34,170 nucleotides of DNA from Halorussus litoreus (GCF_003382685.1 NZ_KZ859503.1:1-34170); one strand, 5' to 3'; numbered from the stretch's first letter, positions 7,462-16,537 are shown. Notes: generated by a model from the letters alone, not told the origin. Program-made: numbers and translations.

Positions 7462-9516
7462 ATGCCACACAGGCGCAACCGATCGGATGGTGCGAACGAA
7501 AGCCGACGAAAGTTTCTGAAGGCGAGCGGTACCGGTGCTGTCGCGCTCTCCCTGGCGGGATGTAGCGGTGGCGGCGATCAGGACCCAACCACCACGGAAG
7601 GCACTGGTGAGGAGACCGAAGCGGACACCACCACCGAGGAGGAAACCGTCGAGAAGCGAACCGAGGACTCCGACAGTATCCCCCGCGGCGGGACGTTGAC
7701 GTACGGGATGGCCCAGAACCCGGACACGTCCAACTACCTGACGTCAGGGAGTGTGTACTCGGCGGTCGCGCTGAACCTCATCTACGACTTCGGGGTCGAG
7801 ATCGACCCTGTCACCTACGAGATCCAACCGTGGGTGTTCACCGACTGGGAACTGCAGAACGCCGACGCCGACCAGCCGGAAATCGCGTTCAACGTTCGGG
7901 ACGACCTGACGTGGAACGACGGCGAGGACTTCACCATCGAAGACGTCATTTTCTCGCACGACTACATCATCGAGAACGAAGTCGGCGAGTGGTCTTCGGT
8001 CTGGAACAACATCGAGTCCGTCGAAGAGGACAGTGGCGACTGGGACTGCCGGATGACGCTGACCCAGCAGATCGGGACATGGGACTCCTCGGCGCTCGGC
8101 GCGTGTCCGATGCTTCCCCAGCACATCTGGTCGGAGGTCGACGACTTCCAGAGCTACGACCCGATGGCCGAACGCGAGAACGGTCCTGTCGGCACCGGTC
8201 CGGGCGTGCTCACCACGTTCCGTCCCGACACGTCGATGCAGATTCAGTTCCGCGACGCCGAGGAGTACCCGCTCACGGACCTGGACTGGGTCGACGAGCA
8301 CGACAACCTCGTCGCCGGTGGCCCGTTCCTCGATCAGGTCAACTTCCAGATCTACGGGGAGACCGCCGCGCTCACGCAGGCGTTCATGCGCGGAGAGGTC
8401 GACACCCATTACGGCTCGCTCGACACCGACAAGATCCCGGAGGCCCAGGACACCGAAGGACTCGGCCTCGTTAACGGGTACGACAGCGGGTTCTCCTACG
8501 CGGCATTCAACTGCCGGCGCGAACCGCTCGACGACGTCGCGCTCCGGCAGGCCATCGCGTTCGCGTGGGACGACTACTACTGGACCCAGCAGCTCCAGCA
8601 AGGGTACGTCTTCGACGGCGACTTCGCACAGTCGCCCGGCTATTCGGGCGTCCGGCCCGAGTCCGTCTTCGACGGCGAACTGCTCGAGGGCGCAGCGGCG
8701 GAGGCGTTCAAGTTCCGCGGTCAGGGTGACAGCGCCGACCCCGACGTCGAGTCGATCCGGTCGTTCCTCGAGAACGGCGAGGTCATCGACGGCTCGTCGG
8801 GCACGTTCGCCGGCCAGGACTACCCCGGTTCGCTGTCCGGCGTCTCGGCCAGCCAGTCCGAGTCGAAGTACAACTACACGTTCGACACCGCGCAGTCCAG
8901 TAATCTCGACGGCGTCTCGGACGTCGAGTTGTACGTCGACGGCGAACCCCTCTCCGAGTTCAAGGGCGGCCCGATCTCGATTCTGATGGACCCACCGGGC
9001 GAGAACCCCAAGCAGGGGCAGGCCTTCGAGCGGTGGGCCGAGAACCTCCGGAAGGTCGGCATCCCCATCAAGCTCGAGCCGACCGGCTTCAACACCATGA
9101 GCGACATGGTGTACTACAACGCCGATTACGACATGTACGAGATGGGCTGGGGCGGCACCAACCCGTTCGGGACGTCCATCCGGTCGTTCTTCCACTCGAA
9201 CTTCGCCAAGGAAGCGTTCGGCGAGAACGAGGGCGAGCAGTTCGCCTACAACTCCACCGGCTACGGCGTCGCCGGGGGCAGCAGCGACGAACTCATCATG
9301 GACGCGTACGGCGAGATGGACCCCGAGACCCGTAACGAGAAGTACGCGACGGCCATCGAGAAGGTCTACCTCGACATGCCGTACATGGTCCGGGACTACG
9401 ATAAGCAGCGCTGGCCGATGAACACCGCCGACTTCACTGGTGCAATCGCGAACATCGTCGACCCGGCCTACGCGAACTGGTTCTGGGAGGCGACCCACAT
9501 CCACCAGACGGAGTAA
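7462..9516 (+). CDS. ABC transporter substrate-binding lipoprotein, dipeptide/oligopeptide type (SBP_bac_5)
   Basis: This 684-residue extracellular binding protein for a Dpp/Opp-type importer is anchored by lipid. A twin-arginine motif, SRRKFLKASG, is followed by a short hydrophobic run and the lipobox LAGC, so it is a Tat-exported lipoprotein. A Thr/Glu-rich linker comes next, then the family-5 binding fold starting at RGGTLTYGMAQNP and including the usual FNVRDDLTWNDGEDFTIEDV, LDDVALRQAIAFAWD and the late PMNTADFTGAIAN. It is longer than most bacterial homologues (about 500-600), with an inserted acidic region around residues 400-480. The ligand is unknown: peptides are the default for the family, but sugars are also carried by haloarchaeal relatives. 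It heads the cluster with two permeases and two ATPases. Confidence 0.92.
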   Translation: MPHRRNRSDGANESRRKFLKASGTGAVALSLAGCSGGGDQDPTTTEGTGEETEADTTTEEETVEKRTEDSDSIPRGGTLTYGMAQNPDTSNYLTSGSVYSAVALNLIYDFGVEIDPVTYEIQPWVFTDWELQNADADQPEIAFNVRDDLTWNDGEDFTIEDVIFSHDYIIENEVGEWSSVWNNIESVEEDSGDWDCRMTLTQQIGTWDSSALGACPMLPQHIWSEVDDFQSYDPMAERENGPVGTGPGVLTTFRPDTSMQIQFRDAEEYPLTDLDWVDEHDNLVAGGPFLDQVNFQIYGETAALTQAFMRGEVDTHYGSLDTDKIPEAQDTEGLGLVNGYDSGFSYAAFNCRREPLDDVALRQAIAFAWDDYYWTQQLQQGYVFDGDFAQSPGYSGVRPESVFDGELLEGAAAEAFKFRGQGDSADPDVESIRSFLENGEVIDGSSGTFAGQDYPGSLSGVSASQSESKYNYTFDTAQSSNLDGVSDVELYVDGEPLSEFKGGPISILMDPPGENPKQGQAFERWAENLRKVGIPIKLEPTGFNTMSDMVYYNADYDMYEMGWGGTNPFGTSIRSFFHSNFAKEAFGENEGEQFAYNSTGYGVAGGSSDELIMDAYGEMDPETRNEKYATAIEKVYLDMPYMVRDYDKQRWPMNTADFTGAIANIVDPAYANWFWEATHIHQTE

Positions 9517-9529
9517 CGAACGCCAGACA

Positions 9530-9586
9530 CCCGTTTTTTCGGCTAGCACACCGAACTCGAAGGCGTGCCCTCGGACAGAAAACGGG
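9530..9586 (+). terminator. T6 tract and inverted repeat between binding protein and permease genes
   Basis: The sequence CCCGTTTT (9530-9537) followed by more T forms an eight-base inverted repeat with AAAACGGG (9579-9586), 41 bases apart, and TCGG/CCGA can pair inside it. A T-run just after the stop at 9516 fits an archaeal terminator or 3'-end processing site that would leave the binding protein mRNA more abundant than the downstream genes. Confidence 0.45.
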
Positions 9587-9600
9587 CAGGAATCAGCACA

Positions 9601-9608
9601 TTAATAAT
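9601..9608 (+). promoter_or_regulatory. Possible internal TATA box before the permease genes
   Basis: TTAATAAT lies in the 166-base gap between the binding-protein and permease genes. It could start a separate transcript with a leader of about 50 bases that contains the Shine-Dalgarno GAGGTGA at 9670-9676. Only position and composition support it. Confidence 0.35.
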
Positions 9609-9682
9609 GAAGCTATTCGATGACACACGTACCCGTAAATTGCTGATATGAACTACAGAACCAAAACGCGAGGTGATGCACG

Positions 9683-10669
9683 GTGACGCGAATCAGCGCG
9701 CGATACCTGGGTAAGCGCATCGTGGTGTCGTACATCACCCTGCTGGTGATCATGACGCTGCTGTTCGCGCTGCTGCGCAGCATGCCCGGGACGTTCATCT
9801 CCTCGATGATCACGCCGGAGATGCAACCCGAGCAGATCCAGCGCATGCGCGAGGTATGGGGCCTGAACGAACCGCTCTGGAAACAATACGTCAACTTCAT
9901 GGTCAACTACCAGACCGGAGAGTTCGGGATGTCGCCGACCAACCGGGTCCCCGTCTGGGACATCATGATCCGACGACTCCCTAGAACGCTCATCCTGTTC
10001 GGTGCGGCGTTCATCGTCGCGTACATCGTCGGTCCGCTGGTCGGGATGTATCTCGGCTGGCTACGCGGCAGCAGAAAGGACAAGTCCATCTTCGCGTCCA
10101 GCCTCGTGATGTACTCGATGCCCGCGTTCTGGCTCGCGTGGCTGTTCATCTGGCTGTTCAACTACGAGCTCGGCTGGTTGGAATCGACGTACATGTACCA
10201 CCAGTTCCCGCAGTTCGAGTGGACGGTCGTCTCGACGATAACGAACGTGTTACATCACATCACGCTCCCGCTGATCAGTCTCGCGTTCGTGAACTGGGTC
10301 GGGGTGATGTTGGTGATGCGACCGTCGATGAACAACGTGACCGAGGAGGACTACGTGTTCCTCGCGCAGGCGAAGGGACTCAGCGAGCGCACCGTGATGA
10401 TAAAACACGCCGCACGGAACGCGCTCATCCCCGTCGCGACGCAGGCCATCGTCGGCCTCGCGTTCCTCATCGACGGGAGCATTATCATCGAGCAGGTGTT
10501 TAGCTGGCCGGGCATCGGGCAGCTTATCGTCAACGCCGTGATATCGAAGGACTACCCAGTCGCACAGGCGTCGTTCTTCATCCTCGCGGTGCTGGTGGTC
10601 GTGATGCGCCTGCTGACCGACGTGGTGTACACGTACCTCGACCCACGCATCAAATTCGGGGAGGGATAA
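9683..10669 (+). CDS. ABC transporter permease, DppB/OppB type
   Basis: This 328-residue inner permease subunit of the Dpp/Opp importer begins with the family-typical short first helix (RYLGKRIVVSYITLLVIMTL), then a large extracellular loop including WGLNEPLWKQYVNFM, then five further helices. The cytoplasmic coupling (EAA) loop is AQAKGLSERTVMIKHAARNA. The C-terminus has RLLTDVVYTYLDPRI as in DppB. The start is the GTG at 9683, supported by a strong Shine-Dalgarno GAGGTGA six bases upstream. The next permease starts three bases after its stop, so the two are co-translated. It forms the membrane channel with the DppC-type protein. Confidence 0.93.
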   Translation: MTRISARYLGKRIVVSYITLLVIMTLLFALLRSMPGTFISSMITPEMQPEQIQRMREVWGLNEPLWKQYVNFMVNYQTGEFGMSPTNRVPVWDIMIRRLPRTLILFGAAFIVAYIVGPLVGMYLGWLRGSRKDKSIFASSLVMYSMPAFWLAWLFIWLFNYELGWLESTYMYHQFPQFEWTVVSTITNVLHHITLPLISLAFVNWVGVMLVMRPSMNNVTEEDYVFLAQAKGLSERTVMIKHAARNALIPVATQAIVGLAFLIDGSIIIEQVFSWPGIGQLIVNAVISKDYPVAQASFFILAVLVVVMRLLTDVVYTYLDPRIKFGEG

Positions 10670-10672
10670 TAC

Positions 10673-11629
10673 ATGTCGACCCAATCAGAGAGCGGCTTCG
10701 AACTCGACACGCTTCGTGAACGCTGGGGACCCCGCATCGAGCGGTTCAAGCGCGGCTGGGACCGGTACACGACCCACAAGATGGGCGTCGCCGGACTGGC
10801 CATCCTGGTGTTGTTCACGCTCTGGGCGCTGTTCCCGGACGTCTTCGCCCCCCACACTCCCGAGTGGAAGGCATACATCGGCTACGAGAACACCCGCATG
10901 TCGCCCGAGGAAGTGAACTCGCTGCCCCATCCACCGGCGTTCGGTGACCCCTTCTTCGCACCGCTCGGCACGAACGCGTCCGGTCAGGGCATCTACTCGA
11001 TGCTCGTGTACGCCGCAGGGAGCGCCCTGTACATCGGTCTCGCGGCAGGGCTACTGTCGAGTCTGGTCGGCGTGCCGCTCGGACTCATCAGCGGGTTCTA
11101 CGGTGACACGTGGATCGACGAGACCATCCAGCGCATCGTCGACGTGATGTACGGCCTGCCGTTCCTGCCGTTCCTCATCGTGCTGGTCGCGATCCGCGGG
11201 GTCAACACGACGAACATCATCCTCGGCATCGCCGTCACCTCTTGGCTGAACAACTGCATCCTCATCCGCGGAGAGACGCTGTCGCTGAAAGAGCGGGCGT
11301 ACATCGAATCCGCGCAGGTCGCAGGTGCCAGCGACACGCGCATCGTGTTCCGGCACATCCTACCGAACGTGTTGCCGCTGGCGTTCGTGTTTCTCGCACA
11401 GGACGCCGCGGCCGCCATCCTCGCGCAGGCGTCGCTGGCGTACCTCGGACTGGCGGACTTCACCGCCAACTCGTGGGGGCTGATGATCCAGAACGTTCAG
11501 GCACACAACTACATCTACAACGCGCCGTGGTGGCTCATCCCGCCGGGCCTGGCGATTACCGCCATCGCCGCGGCGTTCTACTTCATCGGCTTCTCGATGG
11601 AGGACGTGACCAACCCACAGAAGGAGTGA
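10673..11629 (+). CDS. ABC transporter permease, DppC/OppC type
   Basis: This 318-residue second permease subunit has an acidic cytoplasmic N-terminus (about 1-35), an OppC_N-type first helix (LAILVLFTLWALFPDVFAPH) and the permease core with the coupling loop YIESAQVAGASDTRIVFRHI. The extracellular loop after helix one is expanded (about residues 55-100). The ATG at 10673 follows GGGAGGG. Its C-terminus, FIGFSMEDVTNPQKE, is typical of the family (usually D..NP). It lies in an operon with the preceding permease and the two ATPases. Confidence 0.93.
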   Translation: MSTQSESGFELDTLRERWGPRIERFKRGWDRYTTHKMGVAGLAILVLFTLWALFPDVFAPHTPEWKAYIGYENTRMSPEEVNSLPHPPAFGDPFFAPLGTNASGQGIYSMLVYAAGSALYIGLAAGLLSSLVGVPLGLISGFYGDTWIDETIQRIVDVMYGLPFLPFLIVLVAIRGVNTTNIILGIAVTSWLNNCILIRGETLSLKERAYIESAQVAGASDTRIVFRHILPNVLPLAFVFLAQDAAAAILAQASLAYLGLADFTANSWGLMIQNVQAHNYIYNAPWWLIPPGLAITAIAAAFYFIGFSMEDVTNPQKE

Positions 11630-11635
11630 TCTACG

Positions 11636-12784
11636 ATGAGTCTACTCGAAGTAAACGATCTGTCGATACAATACGAAGTCGACGACGACGAGGTTCACGC
11701 CGTCGACGGCGTCGACTTCAGCATCGACCGCGGCGAAACGTACGGGTTCGTCGGCGAATCCGGTTGCGGGAAGACGACGCTCGGCAAGTCACTCGTCCAC
11801 CTGCTCGACAGCAACGGGTTCATCGCGGACGGCGAAATCTGGTTCGACGGCACGCTCCCCCAGTGGGAGAACGACCGGGGCGAGCCCCGACGAGACGTCA
11901 TCGAGAACGACCAGTACCCGGTGCGCGAGGACGGGAAGACCGATCTCGCACAGCTCGACAACGAGCAGATCCGCGACGTGCGGTGGCGTAACATCGCGCT
12001 CATCCCACAGAGTGCGATGAACGCGTTGAACCCGGTGTACAAGGTCGGAGACCAGATCGTCGAGGCCATCCGACGCCACGAGCCAAACACTAGCGTCGAG
12101 GAGGCCGACACCCGCGCCCGGGACCTGCTCGAGCGGGTCGGCATCGACCCCGACAGGGCCGACGACTACGCCCACCAGTTCTCGGGCGGGATGAAACAGC
12201 GCGCGGTCATCGCGATGGCGATGGCGTGCAACCCGGACATCCTCATCGCCGACGAGCCGACGACCGCACTCGACGTCATCATCCAGGACCGAATCCTCGA
12301 CGAACTCGACGAACTGCAGGAGGAGTTCAACGTCTCCATTCTCGTCATCAGCCACGACATTAGCGTCATGGCCGAGATTTGCGACCAGCTGGCGGTGATG
12401 TACGGCGGGAAGATCATGGAGAGCGGCCCGAAGGCCGAGGTGTTCCAGGAGTCGGCCAACCCCTACACTCTCGGGCTCAAGAACTCCTTCCCGACGGTCA
12501 AGCAGGAACAGTCCGAACTCGTCTCCATCCCCGGGTCACCACCCACGCTGCTCGATCCCGACCCAGGATGTCGATTCGTCGACCGCTGCCCGTTCGCCGT
12601 CGACGAGTGCGAGTCCTCCCACCCGCCGATGTACGACGTCGCCGACGCGGAAGGCGGCCGACGGGTCGAGGGCGACGACGAAAAATCCCACCGGTCGGCG
12701 TGTTACCGGGTGGACGACCTCGAAACGATGCGGACCGAAGCAAGCAAGGAGGAAACATGGCAAGCGATCACGCAGAACCACTAG
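11636..12784 (+). CDS. ABC transporter ATP-binding protein, DppD type
   Basis: This 382-residue ATPase powers the importer from the cytoplasmic side. Visible motifs are Walker [10 protein letters not shown] (about 39-47), Q-loop [11 protein letters not shown], signature FSGGMKQR, Walker [13 protein letters not shown] and H-loop ISHD. A roughly 45-residue hydrophilic insertion lies between Walker A and the Q-loop. The C-terminal oligopeptide-transporter domain has cysteines in [14 protein letters not shown] plus a later SACYR, the CX5CX6C...C pattern that in DppD-type proteins can hold an iron-sulfur cluster. The start ATG is preceded by GGAGTGATC, a good match to the 16S anti-Shine-Dalgarno. 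It overlaps the next gene by 28 bases. Confidence 0.93.
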   Translation: MSLLEVNDLSIQYEVDDDEVHAVDGVDFSIDRGETYGFVGESGCGKTTLGKSLVHLLDSNGFIADGEIWFDGTLPQWENDRGEPRRDVIENDQYPVREDGKTDLAQLDNEQIRDVRWRNIALIPQSAMNALNPVYKVGDQIVEAIRRHEPNTSVEEADTRARDLLERVGIDPDRADDYAHQFSGGMKQRAVIAMAMACNPDILIADEPTTALDVIIQDRILDELDELQEEFNVSILVISHDISVMAEICDQLAVMYGGKIMESGPKAEVFQESANPYTLGLKNSFPTVKQEQSELVSIPGSPPTLLDPDPGCRFVDRCPFAVDECESSHPPMYDVADAEGGRRVEGDDEKSHRSACYRVDDLETMRTEASKEETWQAITQNH

Positions 12785-14115
12785 TCGAGGTAAAGGGCGT
12801 CTCGAAGCTGTTCGATCTGACGCAGGGCGTCACGGATCGACTGCTCGGTCGCGAGGCGAATCCGGTCCGGGCGGTCGACGACGTCAGTTTCACCATCAAC
12901 GAGGGCGACATCATGGGTATCGCCGGCGAGTCCGGCTGCGGGAAGACGACCCTCGGCAAGCTGCTCGTCCGGCTGTACGAGCCGACCCACGGCACCATCG
13001 AGTTCGACGGCATGGACATCGGCGCCCTCACGAACGAACGGGAACGGGAGTTCCGAAAGCGGGTCCAGATGATATTCCAGGACCCGTTCGAGAGCCTCAA
13101 TCCCCGAATGACGGTGTTCCAGTCGGTGATGGAGCCGCTGAAGATCAACGACATCGGCGACTCGTATCACGACCGTCGCGACCGGGTCAAGGAGGTGCTC
13201 GAGGACGTCGGCCTCGCACCAGCGGACGCGTACCTCGACGAGTTCCCCAAGGAGCTGTCGGGCGGGGAGCGCCAGCGCGTCGCCATCGCGCGGGCGCTCG
13301 TCGTCAATCCGGACTTCATCGTCTGCGACGAGCCGGTGTCGATGCTCGACGTGTCCATCCGCGCGGGCGTGCTCAACCTGATGCAGGACCTGCAGGACGA
13401 GTACGGGCTCACGTACGTGTTCATCAGCCACGACCTCTCGCTCATCCGGTACATGTGCGACCGGACCGCAATCATGTATCTCGGCGACATCGTCGAACAG
13501 GGGCCGACCGACGACGTGGTGATGGACCCGAAACACCCCTACACGGAGGCGCTGTTCGACGCGGTGCCCGAGATCGACCCGGAGGCCGAGCGCCACCGCG
13601 CGAACGTCACCGGCGAGGTCCCCGACCCACGGAACCCGCCGAGCGGCTGTCGGTTCCACCCGCGCTGTTCGAACGTCATCCCGCCCGAGAACTGGACGGG
13701 GAGTCAGGACGCGTTCCGTCGCACGATCCAGTTCAAGCGGCGCGTGCTGACCGACGACCTCGACCCGGAGGAGGCACTCGAGAACGCCGGTCGCGATTCG
13801 GTCGACGCGATACTCGAACGCGGACTCGCGCTCGACCTGCCCGAGGAACACTCGCTGGCCGGCGAAGACTCACACGCCGTCGACCCGTCCGCGATCGACC
13901 TGCCGAGCGACGCCGAGCGAACGCTCCGCCGAGCCGCCGAACAGATGCTCGACGACGACCCCGATGCTGCGGCGGCCGAACTCGACGGCGAGTTCGTCTC
14001 CATCTGCGAGCGCGAACATCCCGAGATGCGCGAGACCGGAACCCGGGTTACGGCCTGTCACCTCTACGAGACCGAGGAGCGCGACGCGGTCGCCGCGCCC
14101 GGCAGTTCGGACTAA
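12757..14115 (+). CDS. ABC transporter ATP-binding protein, DppF type, with long insertion in the cysteine motif
   Basis: This 452-residue second ATPase has Walker [11 protein letters not shown]-loop FQDPFESLNPRM, signature ELSGGERQR, Walker B FIVCDEPVSMLD and H-loop ISHD. The start is the ATG at 12757, preceded by AAGGAGGA; it lies inside the end of the previous gene, so translation is coupled. Longer open frames upstream are shadow. DppF proteins are usually about 320-340 residues; the excess is a hydrophilic block of 112 residues between the second cysteine (GCRFHPRC) and the third (SICEREHP), with the fourth in TACHLYE. All four cysteines are kept. It ends the transporter operon. Confidence 0.92.
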   Translation: MASDHAEPLVEVKGVSKLFDLTQGVTDRLLGREANPVRAVDDVSFTINEGDIMGIAGESGCGKTTLGKLLVRLYEPTHGTIEFDGMDIGALTNEREREFRKRVQMIFQDPFESLNPRMTVFQSVMEPLKINDIGDSYHDRRDRVKEVLEDVGLAPADAYLDEFPKELSGGERQRVAIARALVVNPDFIVCDEPVSMLDVSIRAGVLNLMQDLQDEYGLTYVFISHDLSLIRYMCDRTAIMYLGDIVEQGPTDDVVMDPKHPYTEALFDAVPEIDPEAERHRANVTGEVPDPRNPPSGCRFHPRCSNVIPPENWTGSQDAFRRTIQFKRRVLTDDLDPEEALENAGRDSVDAILERGLALDLPEEHSLAGEDSHAVDPSAIDLPSDAERTLRRAAEQMLDDDPDAAAAELDGEFVSICEREHPEMRETGTRVTACHLYETEERDAVAAPGSSD

Positions 14116-14181
14116 CTCGCGCGGAAGCTTCGGTTGGATGAAAAGCTTTACCGTGCGTACGGTTCTCGTTTTTGCTATCGA

Positions 14182-14658
14182 ATGAGAGTCCCCGAACTGA
14201 CGACGAGACGAATCGTTCTCGTCGGCACGTTTCTGTGCTTGTTTGGCGGGACGAGCGTCGCGTTCGCACAGGTGACGACGGGCCACCTCGCCGCGATGCA
14301 CGTCCAGAGTTCCGAGATAACCGTGATCGATTACGAGGTCGCCGACGACGACAAGCTTCACCTGACCGTCCGGATGCACAATCCGACGACGAAGGACGTC
14401 GATGTCGGGACCGCACAGCTGAACGCGTACGTCGACGGCGAACAGGTCACCGACGGAACGACGACGCGACTCGACGATGCGTCGGTACCGTCCGAGGAGA
14501 CCACGGATCTGAAGATTCCGCTGGAGCTCCGCGACGGCGTTGCCGACCGGCTTCGGAACGCCGACCCCGAACAGGTCGAGATAGAAGGCCGGTTCAAGAC
14601 GTACGTCGTCGAGGAGATGGTGTACGTCTCGCTCGACGGGACGGAGGTCGACGGATGA
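14182..14658 (+). CDS. Secreted or anchored LEA14/WHy-like protein
   Basis: This 158-residue protein has one N-terminal hydrophobic segment (about residues 10-29, IVLVGTFLCLFGGTSVAFAQ), which is a Sec signal or membrane anchor. It is followed by an immunoglobulin-like domain of the LEA14/WHy type: ITVIDYEVADDDKLHLTVRM, then HNPTTKDVDVGTAQLNAYVD, and a final strand VEIEGRFKTYVV. Such domains are associated with surface proteins and desiccation response; the role here is unknown. The ATG at 14182 is the first with a signal peptide, and a weak TATA-like CTTTACC lies at 14146-14152. Its stop overlaps the start of the next gene (ATGA), so the two are translationally coupled. Confidence 0.75.
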   Translation: MRVPELTTRRIVLVGTFLCLFGGTSVAFAQVTTGHLAAMHVQSSEITVIDYEVADDDKLHLTVRMHNPTTKDVDVGTAQLNAYVDGEQVTDGTTTRLDDASVPSEETTDLKIPLELRDGVADRLRNADPEQVEIEGRFKTYVVEEMVYVSLDGTEVDG

Positions 14659-15113
14659 GCAACTCGAACACCGCCTCGTCGGGCTGGTCGTCCGAGGCCG
14701 ACCATTCGACCTACCTCGACCGCCTCGGCGTGTTCGTGCTCAAAGGGGTAGCGATCGCGGTGCTGGCGGGGATGGGCGCGTTCGTCTACAACGCGACCCA
14801 GTTCCTGACGTTCGACCTCGACTCGAATCTGCTGCTCGTCCCCATCTTCGCGGCCGGGTCGTTCGCACATCTGTTCGCGTCCTCGCTCCGCGAGTCGATT
14901 CGACTCGGCATGTTCGGGATCTTCGGCGGACTGGTCGTCTTCGTCGCGGCGTGGATCGCGCCGCTGTGGATACTACCGTACTCGACAGCGGCCATAGACA
15001 TCGTGTTGCCTTCGATGATCGGTGAAGCCCTCTCAGCGGCGTTCCTCAACTGGTCGCCGACGTATCTCGGCGGCTACCTCCTGACGCTCTCGGTCAGCGC
15101 GTTCTGGGAGTGA
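14655..15113 (+). CDS. Membrane protein of unknown function, about four transmembrane segments
   Basis: This 152-residue protein begins with a soluble stretch of about 30 residues, then has four hydrophobic segments (about 28-48, 57-75, 84-108 and 128-148). One loop contains SLRESIRLG. I do not recognise a family. The ATG at 14655 overlaps the stop of the LEA14-like gene by four bases, so the two proteins probably work together at the membrane. A longer open frame upstream (from 14172) runs out of phase through the previous gene and is not coding. Confidence 0.75.
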   Translation: MSNSNTASSGWSSEADHSTYLDRLGVFVLKGVAIAVLAGMGAFVYNATQFLTFDLDSNLLLVPIFAAGSFAHLFASSLRESIRLGMFGIFGGLVVFVAAWIAPLWILPYSTAAIDIVLPSMIGEALSAAFLNWSPTYLGGYLLTLSVSAFWE

Positions 15114-15203
15114 GCGGCCCGCTGGCCGTCCGTCACCGCGCCGAACGCCGCGCTCGCCGACCGAATCACTACGTTTTTGTGTTCAGTTCGGGTAGCTGAA
15201 TCC

Positions 15204-15458
15204 GTGCCGAAGGACACGCCACAGCCCGAGCGGACCGTCCGCGAGCGCGGCACGTTCGCCAAGCACGGCGACGACCCCACGCTGAAGAGCTACCTCTCGT
15301 CGCTGTTCTTCGTGCTCTCGGTTCCGGGGTTCATCACGCTCGCGGTCGCCGGCCACTGGGCGGGTCTGTACTCGTATGCGATGGTGGTCCCGGCGTTCGC
15401 GGGCCTGCTGGTCGCGTCGCTCGTGATCGTCTTCACCGTGATGCACGTCACGAGCTGA
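15204..15458 (+). CDS. Small membrane protein, two transmembrane segments
   Basis: This 84-residue protein has a charged N-terminus (PKDTPQPERTVRERGTFAKH) and two hydrophobic helices (about 31-51 and 59-80). The family is unknown. I chose the GTG at 15204. The same frame extends to a TTG at 15177, which is a weak start in this genome. The gene is convergent with the minus-strand gene ending at 15501, with only about 40 bases between. Confidence 0.65.
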   Translation: MPKDTPQPERTVRERGTFAKHGDDPTLKSYLSSLFFVLSVPGFITLAVAGHWAGLYSYAMVVPAFAGLLVASLVIVFTVMHVTS

Positions 15459-15500
15459 GCGGTAGCTGAAGGGTACTCGATCCGGTTAATTTAGGACCGC

Positions 15501-15713
15501 TCACGCCGGGCTCGACCGGATGGTCAGGTAGAACATGATGACCATCGAGACCAGCAGCAGCGCCAGATGGACGCGCGTCGGCGAGTCCCCCGGCGTGAAG
15601 ATGAACAGCAGTACGCTCGCGAGCCCGAACAGCGACGCCGCAGCGAACAACAACAGCGTCCGGGTGGCTTCGTCGAACAGCAGGCCGCGCGGCCGGGGCC
15701 GACGGTCGTCCAT
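15501..15713 (-). CDS. Small membrane protein, two transmembrane segments
   Basis: This 70-residue protein has a short basic N-terminus (DDRRPRPRG) followed by two hydrophobic helices (about 19-40 and 48-65). It is the last gene of a minus-strand group of four; its start lies three bases after the stop of the 179-residue gene. Function unknown. It is probably co-transcribed with the three upstream genes. Confidence 0.7.
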   Translation of the reverse strand: MDDRRPRPRGLLFDEATRTLLLFAAASLFGLASVLLFIFTPGDSPTRVHLALLLVSMVIMFYLTIRSSPA

Positions 15714-15716
15714 TTC

Positions 15717-16256
15717 TCAGAAGAGGATGTCCTCGTACACCGCTTCGACCGGTTCGACGACGAGTTGCTGTGCGAGCGCGTACGTCGTCAGCGCGAGCGG
15801 ATCGTCGGCGGTGAACTGCCCGTCTTCGTCGCGCCACTCCGCCACGCTCGCGGCGTAGCGGACGTGCGAGTCGTGGACCGTGAACAGCCACTCCTCGGGG
15901 AGGTCGTCGTCCTCGTCGGCCTCCTCGCGGCGCGCGCGGAAGAGGTACTTGAACGTCTCGTCGGTTCGCCAGCTAATGTCCTCGCCGGCGTGGTAGTCGG
16001 AAATCTGAGGCGTGCCGAACAGTTGGACGAGTCGGTACAGTCCGACGCCGACGCTGACCGCGTCCTCGCCGTCCGGCTCCGGACTGAGATACGCGATCAC
16101 GTCGAGGTCGTCGCGCTCGCGCACGTTGTCTTCGACGAGGACCCGCCCGTCCTCGCGTTCGCGCTCGATCTCCTCGACCGAAACCGGCTCGACGAGGAGA
16201 TTCTGTAGCGTCTCTCGGTCCGGCGCGTCGGGGTGCTTGCGGATTTCGACGGCCAT
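15717..16256 (-). CDS. Conserved-looking soluble haloarchaeal protein, unknown function
   Basis: This 179-residue acidic soluble protein has no signal peptide or membrane segment. Notable stretches are MAVEIRKHPDAPDRETL, an Asp/Glu-rich loop (REEADEDDDLPEEW) and a C-terminal helix TTYALAQQLVVEPVEAVYED. I recognise no catalytic motif. Its start lies three bases after the stop of the 82-residue membrane protein and its stop three bases before the next start, so the three are tightly packed in one operon. It may be a soluble partner of these small membrane proteins. Confidence 0.75.
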   Translation of the reverse strand: MAVEIRKHPDAPDRETLQNLLVEPVSVEEIEREREDGRVLVEDNVRERDDLDVIAYLSPEPDGEDAVSVGVGLYRLVQLFGTPQISDYHAGEDISWRTDETFKYLFRARREEADEDDDLPEEWLFTVHDSHVRYAASVAEWRDEDGQFTADDPLALTTYALAQQLVVEPVEAVYEDILF

Positions 16257-16259
16257 GGA

Positions 16260-16508
16260 TTAGTACGCGAAGTAGTTGAAGCTCTTCCAGCCGGCGTACC
16301 CGACGACGAGGCAGGCGAGCCCGAACGCCGAGATGGCCAGCGATTCGACGGTCGTGAGCGACTCGGCCGGGACACCCTGACCGAAGTACAGCGTGATCCC
16401 GGTCGCGGTGAAGATGTACCCGACGACGATGCCGAGGATCATCACGCCGATCGAGCCGAACCCGATGGGTCCTCGGAGCGTTTTCGGTACGTTGTCCTTC
16501 AGGGCCAT
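16260..16508 (-). CDS. Small membrane protein, two transmembrane segments
   Basis: This 82-residue protein has a short polar N-terminus (ALKDNVPKTLRGP) and two hydrophobic helices (about 17-38 and 54-73), ending GYAGWKSFNYFAY. Family unknown. A TATA-like box lies 26-27 bases before the ATG at 16508, which suggests that it starts a leaderless transcript running through the next two genes, although a fourth gene on the same strand lies 69 bases upstream. Confidence 0.7.
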   Translation of the reverse strand: MALKDNVPKTLRGPIGFGSIGVMILGIVVGYIFTATGITLYFGQGVPAESLTTVESLAISAFGLACLVVGYAGWKSFNYFAY

Positions 16509-16531
16509 GGTCTGTGGTGTCCTCCGGCAAG

Positions 16532-16537
16532 GTTAAA
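16532..16537 (-). promoter_or_regulatory. TATA-like box before the 82-residue membrane protein gene
   Basis: TTTTAA on the minus strand is centred about 26 bases before the ATG at 16508, the leaderless spacing seen at other genes in this window. Confidence 0.5.

Noticed and set aside
12379-12756. Upstream extension of the DppF-type ATPase
   Set aside because: It is Arg-rich shadow of the DppD-type gene; a strong Shine-Dalgarno precedes the ATG at 12757.
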